Notes: generated by a model from the letters alone, not told the origin. Positions 6,906 through 15,377 are shown, counted from the stretch's first letter. The stretch: DNA of 23,427 nt from CAYSPT01 sp964432985 (GCA_964432985.1 CAYSPT010000076.1:1-23427), one strand, 5' to 3'. Translations and numbers: made by a program.

Positions 6906-8720
6906 ATGTTACTTCAAAAGCGTGAATACAAGGGATTATCCGTTCTGGTTCTGCTGCTTTTCATGGCCACCACTCCCTGCCGGGCGGCGGATGTCAAACC
7001 GGGCTTCAGATACGGCGCCGCTGCCGGACCGTACCACGGGGAGCCGGAAAACAAGATAAATGTAGTGCTTAAGGTAGACATTCTCGACCGTGAAGGGCGA
7101 CTTACCGGCCTTCTAGAGGCACCGTCCGGGGAATCGCCGGACAAGCGTGACCGGGACATGGAGAGAGTCCGGCGGTTCTTGACGGATATTATCTCACCGG
7201 GCTGCTCGATCGCCTGGTGCTTGGATTCCGGGATGTCCCGGATAATTATCATCCGGCCGGGAAAAATGGATGAAGCTCTCATGAGCGAGTGCGGGCTCAG
7301 AGGAACCTACCGCGACGGACACACGTACATGCTGTTCGACCCTTATGGTCATTACCGGTACAATCCCCACCGGGATGAACAGGAAACGGTTTTTCTCGCG
7401 CAATTGCCGTTCGAAGAGCTTGCCTACACCCCGCCGCCTGATAACTGTATTGCCCTGGGAAAATGGAGACTCGACCGGTGGAACTACATCTATGAAAACA
7501 GCGTGAGAAAACGAGTGCTGGAGGCACGGGGACTGAAGCTGAACCGGTGCCTTTACAACCTGGACCTGTTTTCGAAGCTTATCGATTACCTGGGCCGGGA
7601 CCCGGAGATACTGAACTTTTTAATAACGCACACCGAATGGCTGCAATGCCCGGCCGGCGGCGCTTACCGGCTGATCGGGGAGGATGGAGATCAACTCCTG
7701 CTCCAGTGCTCATTGCATGGCACGGCCGGCGGTTTTCACGGCCCGGTGGAAAAACCGTTGAACAGGCTCAAACCCCTCCTGTCCGGCCTGGAAAAGATAC
7801 TGCAGTTCTACCGCTGTTTCGGCGCGGCGGACATCGCCCTGAGATCAAAGGGGAAGCGCCTGGTACTGGATGTCACCGTCCCGCTTAAGGGGCAAACAAT
7901 CCGGTCGCTGGCCGGCAAGGATGATGATTTGAACCTGATAGGCACGTTTCTGTCGCTGAAACCCGCCCGGTTGGACATCATGAACATGATTCCGCGGGCA
8001 GCACCCGGATACCTGGCCGTACGGCTGCCGCCTGTTACGAAATCTTCGGTAACGGAGCTTCTGTCGGGCCCCCGGTTCCTGGGGCTTGATGAAGAATTCC
8101 AGCGGGGATTCGTCGATGAACTCACTTCCCGGATGGAAGAGTTCGTGGATACCGCGGCCGGAGAGGGATTCTGGAAAACGGTTGCCCCGGCCCTGGGAGA
8201 CCAGGCGGCCTGGATAGAGTATCCGATCCAGCTCAGGAGTCCTCACCCCTTTCCACGGGGAGCGTTTATTCTCTCCCTCAATAACCGTGAAGCCATGGAC
8301 AATCTCCTGGCCAGGATTGACGCACATTTCGCGCGGCGGGATGTCCCCCTGCCCATGCGCCGTTATGCCGGGTACTCCTATTACTCGTGGGAATCGAACC
8401 GCTCCGGAGCCGGTGAGTTCGACGAAGACAACCTGCAGCTGTGCTGGGGGATCATCGGCCGGCACCTGGTTTTTACCACCATCCCACAGGCAATTCGGGA
8501 CATCATCGATGTCAACGTGGGAGAAATTCAGGCCCTCGATGTCGGCGGGATGCCTGCCGGGTGCAGTATCATCTGGTACATGGGTGACCTGGGAAAAATC
8601 CTTCACACTCTTTCCCGCTCGAACCTGGACATCAACATCGGCTCCGTCACCACAACCCTGGTGTCAAAAAAAGACAAATTGAGGCTGCACATAGGCTTCT
8701 CGACGGGGGGTGATGAGTGA
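6906..8720 (+). CDS. Secreted DUF3352-like protein with an embedded pilin-like cysteine module
   Basis: The protein is 604 residues with a Sec signal peptide (about 1-27, cleavage near CRA-A) and no other membrane segment, so it is probably periplasmic or exported. Residues about 203-272 show the cysteine pattern of type IV pilin head domains: Cys215 in CLYNL, CPAGGAY at 248-254, and CSLHG at 268-272. From about 300 to the end, the alternating blocks (FILSLNNREAMDNLLARI, YAGYSYYSWE, GRHLVFTTIPQAIRDII) resemble DUF3352-type proteins, whose function is unknown. I have no family name for residues 28-200. GGAAGGA at 6889-6895 supports ATG 6906. It ends within the start of the VIT-VWA gene (TGATG), so the two are translationally coupled. 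Confidence 0.75.
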   Translation: MLLQKREYKGLSVLVLLLFMATTPCRAADVKPGFRYGAAAGPYHGEPENKINVVLKVDILDREGRLTGLLEAPSGESPDKRDRDMERVRRFLTDIISPGCSIAWCLDSGMSRIIIIRPGKMDEALMSECGLRGTYRDGHTYMLFDPYGHYRYNPHRDEQETVFLAQLPFEELAYTPPPDNCIALGKWRLDRWNYIYENSVRKRVLEARGLKLNRCLYNLDLFSKLIDYLGRDPEILNFLITHTEWLQCPAGGAYRLIGEDGDQLLLQCSLHGTAGGFHGPVEKPLNRLKPLLSGLEKILQFYRCFGAADIALRSKGKRLVLDVTVPLKGQTIRSLAGKDDDLNLIGTFLSLKPARLDIMNMIPRAAPGYLAVRLPPVTKSSVTELLSGPRFLGLDEEFQRGFVDELTSRMEEFVDTAAGEGFWKTVAPALGDQAAWIEYPIQLRSPHPFPRGAFILSLNNREAMDNLLARIDAHFARRDVPLPMRRYAGYSYYSWESNRSGAGEFDEDNLQLCWGIIGRHLVFTTIPQAIRDIIDVNVGEIQALDVGGMPAGCSIIWYMGDLGKILHTLSRSNLDINIGSVTTTLVSKKDKLRLHIGFSTGGDE

Positions 8721-10750
8721 TGATCAGGACCTGCTCCCGGGCAACGATCATCCTGCTCCTGATCCTGGTGCTGTTTAACGGTGCCGTCCTGCACGCCGGC
8801 CAGCTTTTTATCACTTCTCCATTCGATCCGTCCTACGGCGCCGCCGAGCTGACCGGGACCACGGTGGAAGTGCGCGTGGACCGCGGAATAGCCAGGATTA
8901 TCCTGGACCAGACCTTCTACAACCCGCACCATCGGCCGATGGAAGGCTGGTACGTAGCCGATCTTCCCCCGCAGTGCCGACTCACGGGGTACGCCCTGTG
9001 GGAGAACGGGAAGCGCGTGGCGGGGAAAATGCTCGAGCGGGGCGAAGCCAAACGCATATACCGTGACATCGTTTCACGAATGGTCGACCCCGGTTTGGTA
9101 GAAGTTCAGAAAGACAAATTCTGCATGCGAGTATTTCCCGTTCCCGGCGGGGAGGAGAAGCGAATCGCCATGGAGTTCACCACCCTGTTGTCATACCACA
9201 AGGGAGAAGCAGTGCTCACCGTTCCCTTCGCCGCCTCGGAGCCTGAAACCGGACAACCGCTTACGGCCCCCATCCTGATCGTCGAGGCGGAGTGGAAGAA
9301 TGCCGGGAACGGCGACAGCATATCCCTGAATCTGCCCGGCGGGGCCAGCGTTAAGGGCCGCGGCCAGATCGCCGAACATCTTACCGATGTGCCCGCCTCA
9401 CGGGACCTCGAATTCAGCTTTTTCCGAAGGCAGATCCCGTCAGTTTCAGCCGTGCAATTCCTCCACCCGAGGCACGGCCTGTTCATGCACATCAGGCTCG
9501 TTCCGGATGAGACCGGGGTCCGAAGAAAGCGGCAGATCCGGCCGGCTATAGCCATTGACACTTCCGGCTCCATGCGTGGGGAAGCCATCACAGCAGCCAT
9601 CCGCTGCTGCAAGCTTTTGAAGAAACGACTGCGGCCGGCAGCGGTGGTGGACGGCAGCGGCACACTGCTGGACACACGCCAATTGGACGCAGGCACCCCT
9701 TATGGGCCTTCGGATATCAGCGGACTGGTAAAAAAAGCCCTGGATGAAAAGTGGCACGAGGTGATTCTGATAACTGACGGAGACATACGGGACATGCAGG
9801 CCCCCGGCACGGTTTTACCAGAACTGTCTATCGTCCGGGTCACCGAAGACCGGCCCACCGGCCTGGTGTACGAACTGGTGAAAAACGGGCAGGCCAGCCT
9901 GTTCGAAGCAGACAATATCGAAGGGCTGCTCCGGCAACTGGATAAACCGTCGTTTCGGGGAGTGACCGTTTCAGGTGACGGTATCAAGGCAGTCTACCCC
10001 GCCTACCTGCCGGTGATGCGCCCGGGAAGAGAACACCATTTTTTCGCCGCCTGCCGCGGGCCGGCCGGCAGGATCACCATTCAATCGGACGATGGATTCG
10101 ATATCACCGTCCCGTTCAAGACAGCCGCTTCCGGGGGTTCGGCCGAGATCAGGAGACTGTGGGCCATCAGGCACGTCCAGCAACTGCTCGTCCGGTACTT
10201 CCAGGACCCGGACGACGCCCTGCTTCGATCCGAGATAATCCGGTTGTGCATGGAGCACTCCATCACCTCGCCGCTCACGGCTTTTCTGGCCGTCCCGCCG
10301 GACATAGCCAAAAAGTTCGCCGGATCGATTCCCGGTATGGGGATGTTCCTGGCCGCTCCGTCGTTCAGCCGGGCCCGGCTGCAAGCCCGGCACAAGGCCT
10401 GCCGGGCCAACGTGCGGGTCATTGAAGGGGCCATAGACATGTACGAGATGGACCACGACGGTCAGCCCGAACTCACCAGCCGTCCCGTCTTCGATCTGGC
10501 CAACTCCGAATTGGGGGAAGAACTGACTCCCGATTACATGATAAAGATGCCCAGGTGCCGCTCGAAAGGCAGGTACATCTATCTCGGTCCCGGGCATCAC
10601 GAGGTGCTCTGCAGCGTGCACGGCGGAGTCGAGATGGACTTTTTCCAGCCCGAACTGGCTGAAAGGGAAATCAAGCAGATTGAGAGTGCCCTGACCTCCC
10701 TGGGGACCACCCTGTACCGGTTCATTCTGATTATGGCGTTCCTCTACTGA
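8720..10750 (+). CDS. VIT-VWA domain protein with a C-terminal pilin-like head domain
   Basis: The protein is 676 residues from ATG 8720 (a GTG at 8717 would add one; numbering here includes it). It has a signal peptide or anchor at about 1-28, a VIT domain (about 29-160, with YRDIVSRMVDPGLVEV), then a von Willebrand A domain with MIDAS DTSGSM (281-286) and ITDGD (352-356). About 70 residues separate these motifs, fewer than usual, and the expected GGTDI-type threonine is replaced by PSDI. The usual post-VWA segment ends in HSITSPLTAF (514-523). Residues about 540-640 are pilin-like: AAPSFSRARLQARHKACRAN, MPRC614 and LCSVHG (631-636). The end is hydrophobic. VIT-VWA proteins are exported adhesion or surface proteins; no LPxTG motif is present. 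It overlaps the convergent gene by 20 bp. Confidence 0.82.
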   Translation: MIRTCSRATIILLLILVLFNGAVLHAGQLFITSPFDPSYGAAELTGTTVEVRVDRGIARIILDQTFYNPHHRPMEGWYVADLPPQCRLTGYALWENGKRVAGKMLERGEAKRIYRDIVSRMVDPGLVEVQKDKFCMRVFPVPGGEEKRIAMEFTTLLSYHKGEAVLTVPFAASEPETGQPLTAPILIVEAEWKNAGNGDSISLNLPGGASVKGRGQIAEHLTDVPASRDLEFSFFRRQIPSVSAVQFLHPRHGLFMHIRLVPDETGVRRKRQIRPAIAIDTSGSMRGEAITAAIRCCKLLKKRLRPAAVVDGSGTLLDTRQLDAGTPYGPSDISGLVKKALDEKWHEVILITDGDIRDMQAPGTVLPELSIVRVTEDRPTGLVYELVKNGQASLFEADNIEGLLRQLDKPSFRGVTVSGDGIKAVYPAYLPVMRPGREHHFFAACRGPAGRITIQSDDGFDITVPFKTAASGGSAEIRRLWAIRHVQQLLVRYFQDPDDALLRSEIIRLCMEHSITSPLTAFLAVPPDIAKKFAGSIPGMGMFLAAPSFSRARLQARHKACRANVRVIEGAIDMYEMDHDGQPELTSRPVFDLANSELGEELTPDYMIKMPRCRSKGRYIYLGPGHHEVLCSVHGGVEMDFFQPELAEREIKQIESALTSLGTTLYRFILIMAFLY

Positions 10751-11642
10751 TAGTGCCCAGGTGCAGCATCCAGCGTGATCCCAGGTGCATCAGGCCGGCC
10801 AGCAGGACCAGGGACAGGCCGAGCCACCAGACGGTCAGCAGGTGCTCAAGCAGGATACAGACATCCTTGATTTGCACGGAAACCGTCGCTTTGTTGTAAA
10901 CATAGAGAGCCGTCACTCCACTGACCGCCATGCCGGCCAGGGCCAGCCAGGAAACGCAGGTAAAGGCCAGCCGGGCCGGGCCGTACTTGACCAGTTTCGA
11001 AGCCGGCAGAGAGATCACCAGCGCCACCACGAAGGTCAGCACGATACTCCACAGGATCAGATGATACTGCTCTTTTTGCTCCCGTTTCCGCAGCGCTTCC
11101 AGCACGTGATCGCGGTATCCGCTGACCGTCTTGTTACCGGGAAAGGTGAGCTCCTTGCGGGTGAGGGCTATGTCACCGTATTCATCCATCGGAAGGTCGA
11201 GCTTCTCTCCCAGGATCTTCATCAACCCATCGCCGTCTACGCAGCCGTGTACGGTGCAGAAAACCAGGCATATTTCTGCATCGTATATATAGGTTCCCCG
11301 CATCCTGCACCGGGGCATCTTTTTGACATAATTGGGTGCGAGACGTCGGCCGAGAGATGACACCTCACCTTCTCCATCGACAAAGACACCACTGGGCATT
11401 CTCTCGCTGTCGGTGTCCATCTCCCACATGTCCACAGCGCCTTCAAGCACCCGCATATTGGCTCGGCAGGCCTTGCTGCGGGCCTGGATGCGACTCCGGT
11501 TGAACCGGGGAGCGGCCACAAATCCGATACCGATGACTACCAGGATAAGAATAGAGATAAGTGCTGACAACCATAGCTTGCTGCGGTAGAGAAACGTGCC
11601 GCCATTTCTTCCATTGCCCCGCTTTTTAGAATATTCCGACAT
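10731..11642 (-). CDS. Polytopic membrane protein with a pilin-like extracytoplasmic domain
   Basis: The protein is 303 residues from ATG 11642, chosen because AAAGGAGG (11649-11656) is 6 nt upstream; a longer reading from 11726 has no such site. A hydrophobic helix (22-44) leads into AAPRFNRSRIQARSKACRAN and a pilin-like head to about 138, with Cys59, MPRC112, and CTVHG at 129-133. Three more helices follow (about 193-213, 224-248, 263-287), which normal pilins never have. The prepilin peptidase motif (G/FTLIE) is absent, so it is probably not processed as a pilin. The head region is closely related to that of the VIT-VWA protein. An ECF-like promoter lies upstream. Function unknown; a membrane-tethered partner or sensor of pilin-like proteins is possible. 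Confidence 0.75.
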   Translation of the reverse strand: MSEYSKKRGNGRNGGTFLYRSKLWLSALISILILVVIGIGFVAAPRFNRSRIQARSKACRANMRVLEGAVDMWEMDTDSERMPSGVFVDGEGEVSSLGRRLAPNYVKKMPRCRMRGTYIYDAEICLVFCTVHGCVDGDGLMKILGEKLDLPMDEYGDIALTRKELTFPGNKTVSGYRDHVLEALRKREQKEQYHLILWSIVLTFVVALVISLPASKLVKYGPARLAFTCVSWLALAGMAVSGVTALYVYNKATVSVQIKDVCILLEHLLTVWWLGLSLVLLAGLMHLGSRWMLHLGTISRGTP

Positions 11643-11648
11643 GGGTTT

Positions 11649-11656
11649 CCTCCTTT
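11649..11656 (-). promoter_or_regulatory. Strong Shine-Dalgarno site fixing the start at 11642
   Basis: On the minus strand AAAGGAGG sits 6 nt before ATG 11642. It favours the 303-residue protein over the upstream in-frame start. Confidence 0.8.
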
Positions 11657-11774
11657 CCTCGATGGGATTCAGCGTGCAGTGCACGTAAGCAGGCAGATTT
11701 CTACCCGTCTGATAATTGATACGCAAAACCGTCCTGAAAAGGGTAACTTCATGATAAGCCTATTTGGATAATAT

Positions 11775-11802
11775 AATACGCTAGAAGGTTCGAGTCGTTC
11801 AG
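11775..11802 (-). promoter_or_regulatory. Candidate ECF-type promoter of the membrane pilin-like gene
   Basis: On the minus strand there is CTGAAC (11797-11802), a 16-bp spacer and CGTATT (11775-11780). It shares AAC-N16-CGTAT with the site upstream of the sigma gene. It is about 130 bp from the ATG. A sigma-70 reading (TGAACG-N17-TATTAT) is possible but its -35 is poor. Confidence 0.42.
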
Positions 11803-11844
11803 GGAGTTATTCTTATCTGCAACAATTGTTAATTAAGATCAACG

Positions 11845-12492
11845 TTAAAATACTTGAAATCCCAGGTAATGCGCGCCCTCTTCCAAAATATAAGGACCAA
11901 TGACATGACTGACTATTTTAATGTGACCTCCCTTCTCCAAACGATCAAAGACAACCTGGAAATCGGTGGATTCAAAGTAACTTTTTCTAACGCTTACAAC
12001 AATTATTCCCTCTTTCCTGGTTACTTTTATCAGTTCCTTGATAGCTGCAGAAGACACATGCCCATGGGTAAAAACACCGCAACACACAATGGCATCATAT
12101 TGTTTCTTCTTAAAAGAAGTCAGATAATTCAAGTCAACGCCTTCAAACAATGATCGGTAACACCCCTTTTGTTGAGCGAGCTCAATCATTTCAGGAGATA
12201 AGTCACATCCATCGATGGTGCAATAACCCTTTTGCTGGAGAGCAATGCCAACTAATCCGGTACCACAGCCAGCATCAAGTATCTCTATATTCGATACAGA
12301 GTGTTCCGGCTTGCCAATTCTTGTTTGTTCCTGAATTTTTGAAAAATAATCAGCAATATATTCCGGAGCGTAATACTGCTCATTTGACACATCTTCATCA
12401 TACGCATCGGCCCAGTTTCGGTAGAAAGGAATAAGTTGGTCAGGCTCACCCGATAAGGTAAGAGCTGCCTTTACAACGTCAAAGCTTTTCAT
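11845..12492 (-). CDS. Class I SAM-dependent methyltransferase
   Basis: The protein is 215 residues. Motif I is EILDAGCGTG (70-79), followed by an acidic residue at Asp97 in GCDLSPEM, and the motif IV region YDAIVCCGVF. The N-terminal FYRNWADAYDEDV resembles the WBSCR27/METTL27-like subgroup of small-molecule methyltransferases. The substrate cannot be read from the sequence. GGAG of a GCAAGGAG site lies 8 nt before the ATG. The gene is AT-rich compared with its left neighbours and is 26 bp downstream of the channel gene on the same strand, so it is probably the last gene of that operon. Confidence 0.85.
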   Translation of the reverse strand: MKSFDVVKAALTLSGEPDQLIPFYRNWADAYDEDVSNEQYYAPEYIADYFSKIQEQTRIGKPEHSVSNIEILDAGCGTGLVGIALQQKGYCTIDGCDLSPEMIELAQQKGCYRSLFEGVDLNYLTSFKKKQYDAIVCCGVFTHGHVSSAAIKELIKVTRKEGIIVVSVRKSYFESTDFQVVFDRLEKGGHIKIVSHVIGPYILEEGAHYLGFQVF

Positions 12493-12518
12493 TTCCCCGA
12501 CTCCTTGCTATGGCTTTT

Positions 12519-14195
12519 CTAATTGAAAAATTTCATAATAGCTAATTTAAATTTCGATGCTATCGACTGGATTTCTTCTTGTTGTTTTTCGGACAGAGCA
12601 TATGCTTCCGAAAGCCCAACTTTTCGTTGGGCAAGAATTTGACTGAGCCTTGTGTGCAGATCAGGATTCTTATTTAATAAATGGGCCATGGTTTCTTTAC
12701 TCACCTCCAAAGCCACACACGGTCTAATCGCTTTAATGCTGGCAGTTCTGGGTTCGCCTGTTAACAATGCCATTTCTCCGAAGAAATCCGTGACTCCCAG
12801 TCTCGCTACTTCAATAATGTTGCCATTTTTATCAGTTATCTCCACATTTACTACTCCTTCGGCAATGACATACATGGTCGATCCTTCTTCATGCTGCTTG
12901 ATAATATATTCATCTAACGCGTATCTTTTTCGCTTAGAGTTTTCCGCCAGATATCGGAAATCTTCTTCCGACAACACTCTGAAGATTTCTACACGACTCA
13001 GCATAACTTCATTTTTTATTGCTTCAAAGTAAACATTGGATGTAGATTCTTTCAGGCTCTTGTAGTCCTCCAGTGTCCTGTTAAAACTAGAGAGAGCAGT
13101 CAGCCCAACATCCCTGTCCAGCCTGCTCCTGATCTCGCCCTGTGTCATTGTGATGCCTGCCTGGGAAAGAACGTGATGCACTTTCGATAATACAGCGTGT
13201 TTCTGGTTATACATTTGATACCGATCCAGGCAGTCAAAAACTATATAGTATTGTTGTCCTTTTGAATTGAATTCGTTCAACACCGCCCATTGCAGCCCCA
13301 GCTCTATTCTCCCATCTACCGGTTTTACCCGTTTAAGGGCATCATAAACCAGTTGCAGTACTAATTCCGGGTCGTGATGAGGGTGTACGCAAAAACTAAC
13401 AAAAATGAAAAACCCATTTTCAGGTTCTAAAGGCCTGTCCTGTAAGTTTTCTATTTTGGCCTGGGCCACTTCTTTATTGGGTATGGAAACCAGTGTGTTC
13501 TTGACCGTAGCGATTTTTGTTGTTCTCCAGGAAATATCCATAACTTTTCCCGTTAAATCGCCAATATTCACCCAGTCCCCGGGTAAAAACGGCTTTTCGA
13601 TGTTCAGAAATAGTCCGGATACGATATTGCTTAAGTTAGATTGTACGGCCAAACCAATGATCGCTGTTAATAACCCGGATGTCGCAAGAAATCCTTTAAT
13701 TGGAATTCCGAAGACCTTTGATAGAACTACAAAAGTCGGGATAATAAGCAATATAAATTGAACGAAAATTACAAACAGGCTGGGGATTCTTTTAGAAAGA
13801 TCCTTTTCTCGCGGGATTACCAGCACGTTGTAAAATAACAGCAAAAGAAGCAGAAACGGAACATACCAGGAGAATGATTGGCTGATTTTAAGAAATATAC
13901 CAGTCATTTTTCCTGAAACGATTCCTGCAAAACTTTTGATATTTTGCAGATTAATAACAGTTGTAACGCACAAAGCGATAAAAGCAACGGGATACAGCTT
14001 TTTTTCTCTAATAATTCTCGTGAAAATAATGATTAAAATAGAACCCAATGGGCATATGGTTGCAATAAACATTGGCAAACCCAGGTTCAGATCTCTGTAC
14101 ATATATGACATGGCAAGGAAAATCATGGTATAGACTGCAATTAGCAGGATATTTCCGAGAATGTAAACCTTCTTTGGTTTCACCTTGCCGGCCAT
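12519..14195 (-). CDS. MscS-family channel with a C-terminal cNMP-binding domain
   Basis: The protein is 558 residues from ATG 14195, chosen for AAGGGAGG at 14203-14210, 7 nt upstream; a start at 14291 would overlap the upstream gene. There are about five to six hydrophobic helices in residues 10-160, then the MscS pore helix and beta domain (SGLLTAIIGLAVQSNLSNIVSG, KPFLPGDWVNIG, VSIPN). Residues about 405-515 are a cNMP-binding domain with FGEMALLTGEPRTAS, including the conserved Glu474 and Arg483. This is the bacterial cyclic-nucleotide-gated (bCNG) branch of MscS proteins in the inner membrane; many bCNG channels respond poorly to tension. The ligand is presumably cAMP or cGMP. It is 17 bp after the small secreted-protein gene. 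Confidence 0.88.
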   Translation of the reverse strand: MAGKVKPKKVYILGNILLIAVYTMIFLAMSYMYRDLNLGLPMFIATICPLGSILIIIFTRIIREKKLYPVAFIALCVTTVINLQNIKSFAGIVSGKMTGIFLKISQSFSWYVPFLLLLLLFYNVLVIPREKDLSKRIPSLFVIFVQFILLIIPTFVVLSKVFGIPIKGFLATSGLLTAIIGLAVQSNLSNIVSGLFLNIEKPFLPGDWVNIGDLTGKVMDISWRTTKIATVKNTLVSIPNKEVAQAKIENLQDRPLEPENGFFIFVSFCVHPHHDPELVLQLVYDALKRVKPVDGRIELGLQWAVLNEFNSKGQQYYIVFDCLDRYQMYNQKHAVLSKVHHVLSQAGITMTQGEIRSRLDRDVGLTALSSFNRTLEDYKSLKESTSNVYFEAIKNEVMLSRVEIFRVLSEEDFRYLAENSKRKRYALDEYIIKQHEEGSTMYVIAEGVVNVEITDKNGNIIEVARLGVTDFFGEMALLTGEPRTASIKAIRPCVALEVSKETMAHLLNKNPDLHTRLSQILAQRKVGLSEAYALSEKQQEEIQSIASKFKLAIMKFFN

Positions 14196-14202
14196 TTTCT
14201 TG

Positions 14203-14210
14203 CCTCCCTT
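14203..14210 (-). promoter_or_regulatory. Shine-Dalgarno site deciding the MscS start
   Basis: On the minus strand AAGGGAGG lies 7 nt before ATG 14195, immediately before the stop of the preceding gene, which fits translational coupling. Confidence 0.75.
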
Positions 14211-14212
14211 CG

Positions 14213-14632
14213 TTATTCCTCTGCCAGTTCCTGCACACTGGAGAGACGCCAGGCCCCCTCCTCCAGCTTCCAGGTCAAACGGAGTCCGCATAGTAATCCC
14301 TCGTCTCGCTGTTCCAGATACCGGGTATCTTCTCCCCGGGTCTGAATCAGGGGCCCGTAGGTTGCCTTTGCGGCGGTGAAAGCGGTTTCATCGTTCTTTG
14401 AGTACTTGAGATTATCTCTCGACGGGTGCTTCAAAGCCTGGTCGAGGTTGATGTGTAAATCGGGGTCGAAATCGAGCGGTTCCTGCCTGGCATCATCACC
14501 CAGAGGAGGCGTGACCCGAAGTTCATCACCAATTGCGGTACACGGCACCAAAATGATGAAAAGAAGTACCAGCCCTGTAATAATAGCAATATTAATGGGT
14601 AGACAGTCTGCAGGTACATATTTGTTTATCAT
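14213..14632 (-). CDS. Small hypothetical secreted or membrane-anchored protein
   Basis: The protein is 139 residues from ATG 14632 (a TTG at 14647 would add five). A hydrophobic segment at about 12-34 (INIAIITGLVLLFIILVPCTAIG) is either a signal peptide or a single anchor; the rest is polar, with a patterned C-terminus (RLTWKLEEGAWRLSSVQELAEE) that could be a small beta-rich NTF2-like or lipocalin-like fold. I do not recognise it. It is first in an operon with the MscS channel and methyltransferase, so it may be an exported partner of the channel. Its base composition is closer to the GC-rich flanks than that of the genes around it. Confidence 0.65.
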   Translation of the reverse strand: MINKYVPADCLPINIAIITGLVLLFIILVPCTAIGDELRVTPPLGDDARQEPLDFDPDLHINLDQALKHPSRDNLKYSKNDETAFTAAKATYGPLIQTRGEDTRYLEQRDEGLLCGLRLTWKLEEGAWRLSSVQELAEE

Positions 14633-14675
14633 CAGTCTCAATCTCAAGTAAAGCTGAATAATTATTCTAATCTCA

Positions 14676-14705
14676 ATATTAGGTTTAAATGTTGAGACAT
14701 GTCAA
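14676..14705 (-). promoter_or_regulatory. Sigma-70-type promoter for the MscS operon
   Basis: On the minus strand there is a perfect TTGACA (14700-14705), an 18-bp spacer and TAATAT (14676-14681), about 45 bp before ATG 14632. A small inverted repeat CTAAT/ATTAG (14667-14682) overlaps the -10. Confidence 0.6.
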
Positions 14706-14774
14706 CTAGCAACAAATATTCAGGCTTGGTTAAAATAAGTATAAAAGCGGCGTGAATTTCATCAAGTCCATAGA

Positions 14775-15377
14775 TCAATTCCCCCTGCATTTCCCGCACA
14801 AAAGTTCTAACTTTGTCCAGTTCGGGGAGCTTTTTTCTTGTCGAGACACCCCATTATGGAGCTTATCCATCACTGCATTCAAAACTTCTTCTACTTCAAT
14901 TGATTCCAGACAAATCCTGTGCTTACAACTCTCGGCTTTTACCTGTCCTCTCAAGGAATAGCAGGGGCTACAGGGCAAATCCCTTCTGATAATAGTATGC
15001 GACTCTTCCAACGGTGCGGTTATGATATGACTTGTCGGTCCAAAGATAGCTACCGTTGGGGTATCCATAGCAACAGCAATATGCATAAGAGAACTATCAT
15101 TACATACCAATAATCGACTCCTCTTAATAATTGCAGCTGTCTGCTGAAGCGTCATCTTCCCCGCAGCAACAATGGGTTTTTTATCACGATTAGTAAAAGT
15201 ACTACGTATCATCTCCCATTCATTAGCTAATCCAAGAATAACGACCATCACCTTGTTATCGAGTAACCTCTTAATGAGTTTAATCCACTTATCCGTGTCC
15301 CATTTCTTCCATTTTTGAAACGTGCTCGCTCCTACCTGGATAGTAACAAATGGCTTGCCGGTATCCAGGCCATGCAT
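14775..15377 (-). pseudogene. GT9 (heptosyltransferase) C-terminal fragment
   Basis: Only the C-terminal, sugar-nucleotide-binding half of a family 9 glycosyltransferase is present: KPFVTIQVGAS at the domain start, then LLVCNDSSLMHIAVAMDTPTVAIFGPTSH, the usual GT9 motif. These enzymes add heptose to lipopolysaccharide core and are about 340 residues; this is 200. Reading upstream of the nominal ATG in the same frame gives GT9-like residues (FHEFLT) until a stop at 15399-15401. The N-terminal domain is missing and the open frame begins inside the 3' end of the nucleotidyltransferase gene. It is most likely a truncated relic; a functional stand-alone domain is less likely. AT-rich. Confidence 0.7.

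Noticed and set aside
11718..11750. Second ECF-like site (GTTACC ... CGTATC) on the minus strand
   Set aside because: The spacing is 18-19 bp instead of 16, so the -35 and -10 parts do not match the other two sites.
11821..11836. Overlapping palindromes AACAATTGTT and TTAATTAA
   Set aside because: Short AT-rich palindromes are expected by chance in this AT-rich stretch; no link to a promoter was seen.
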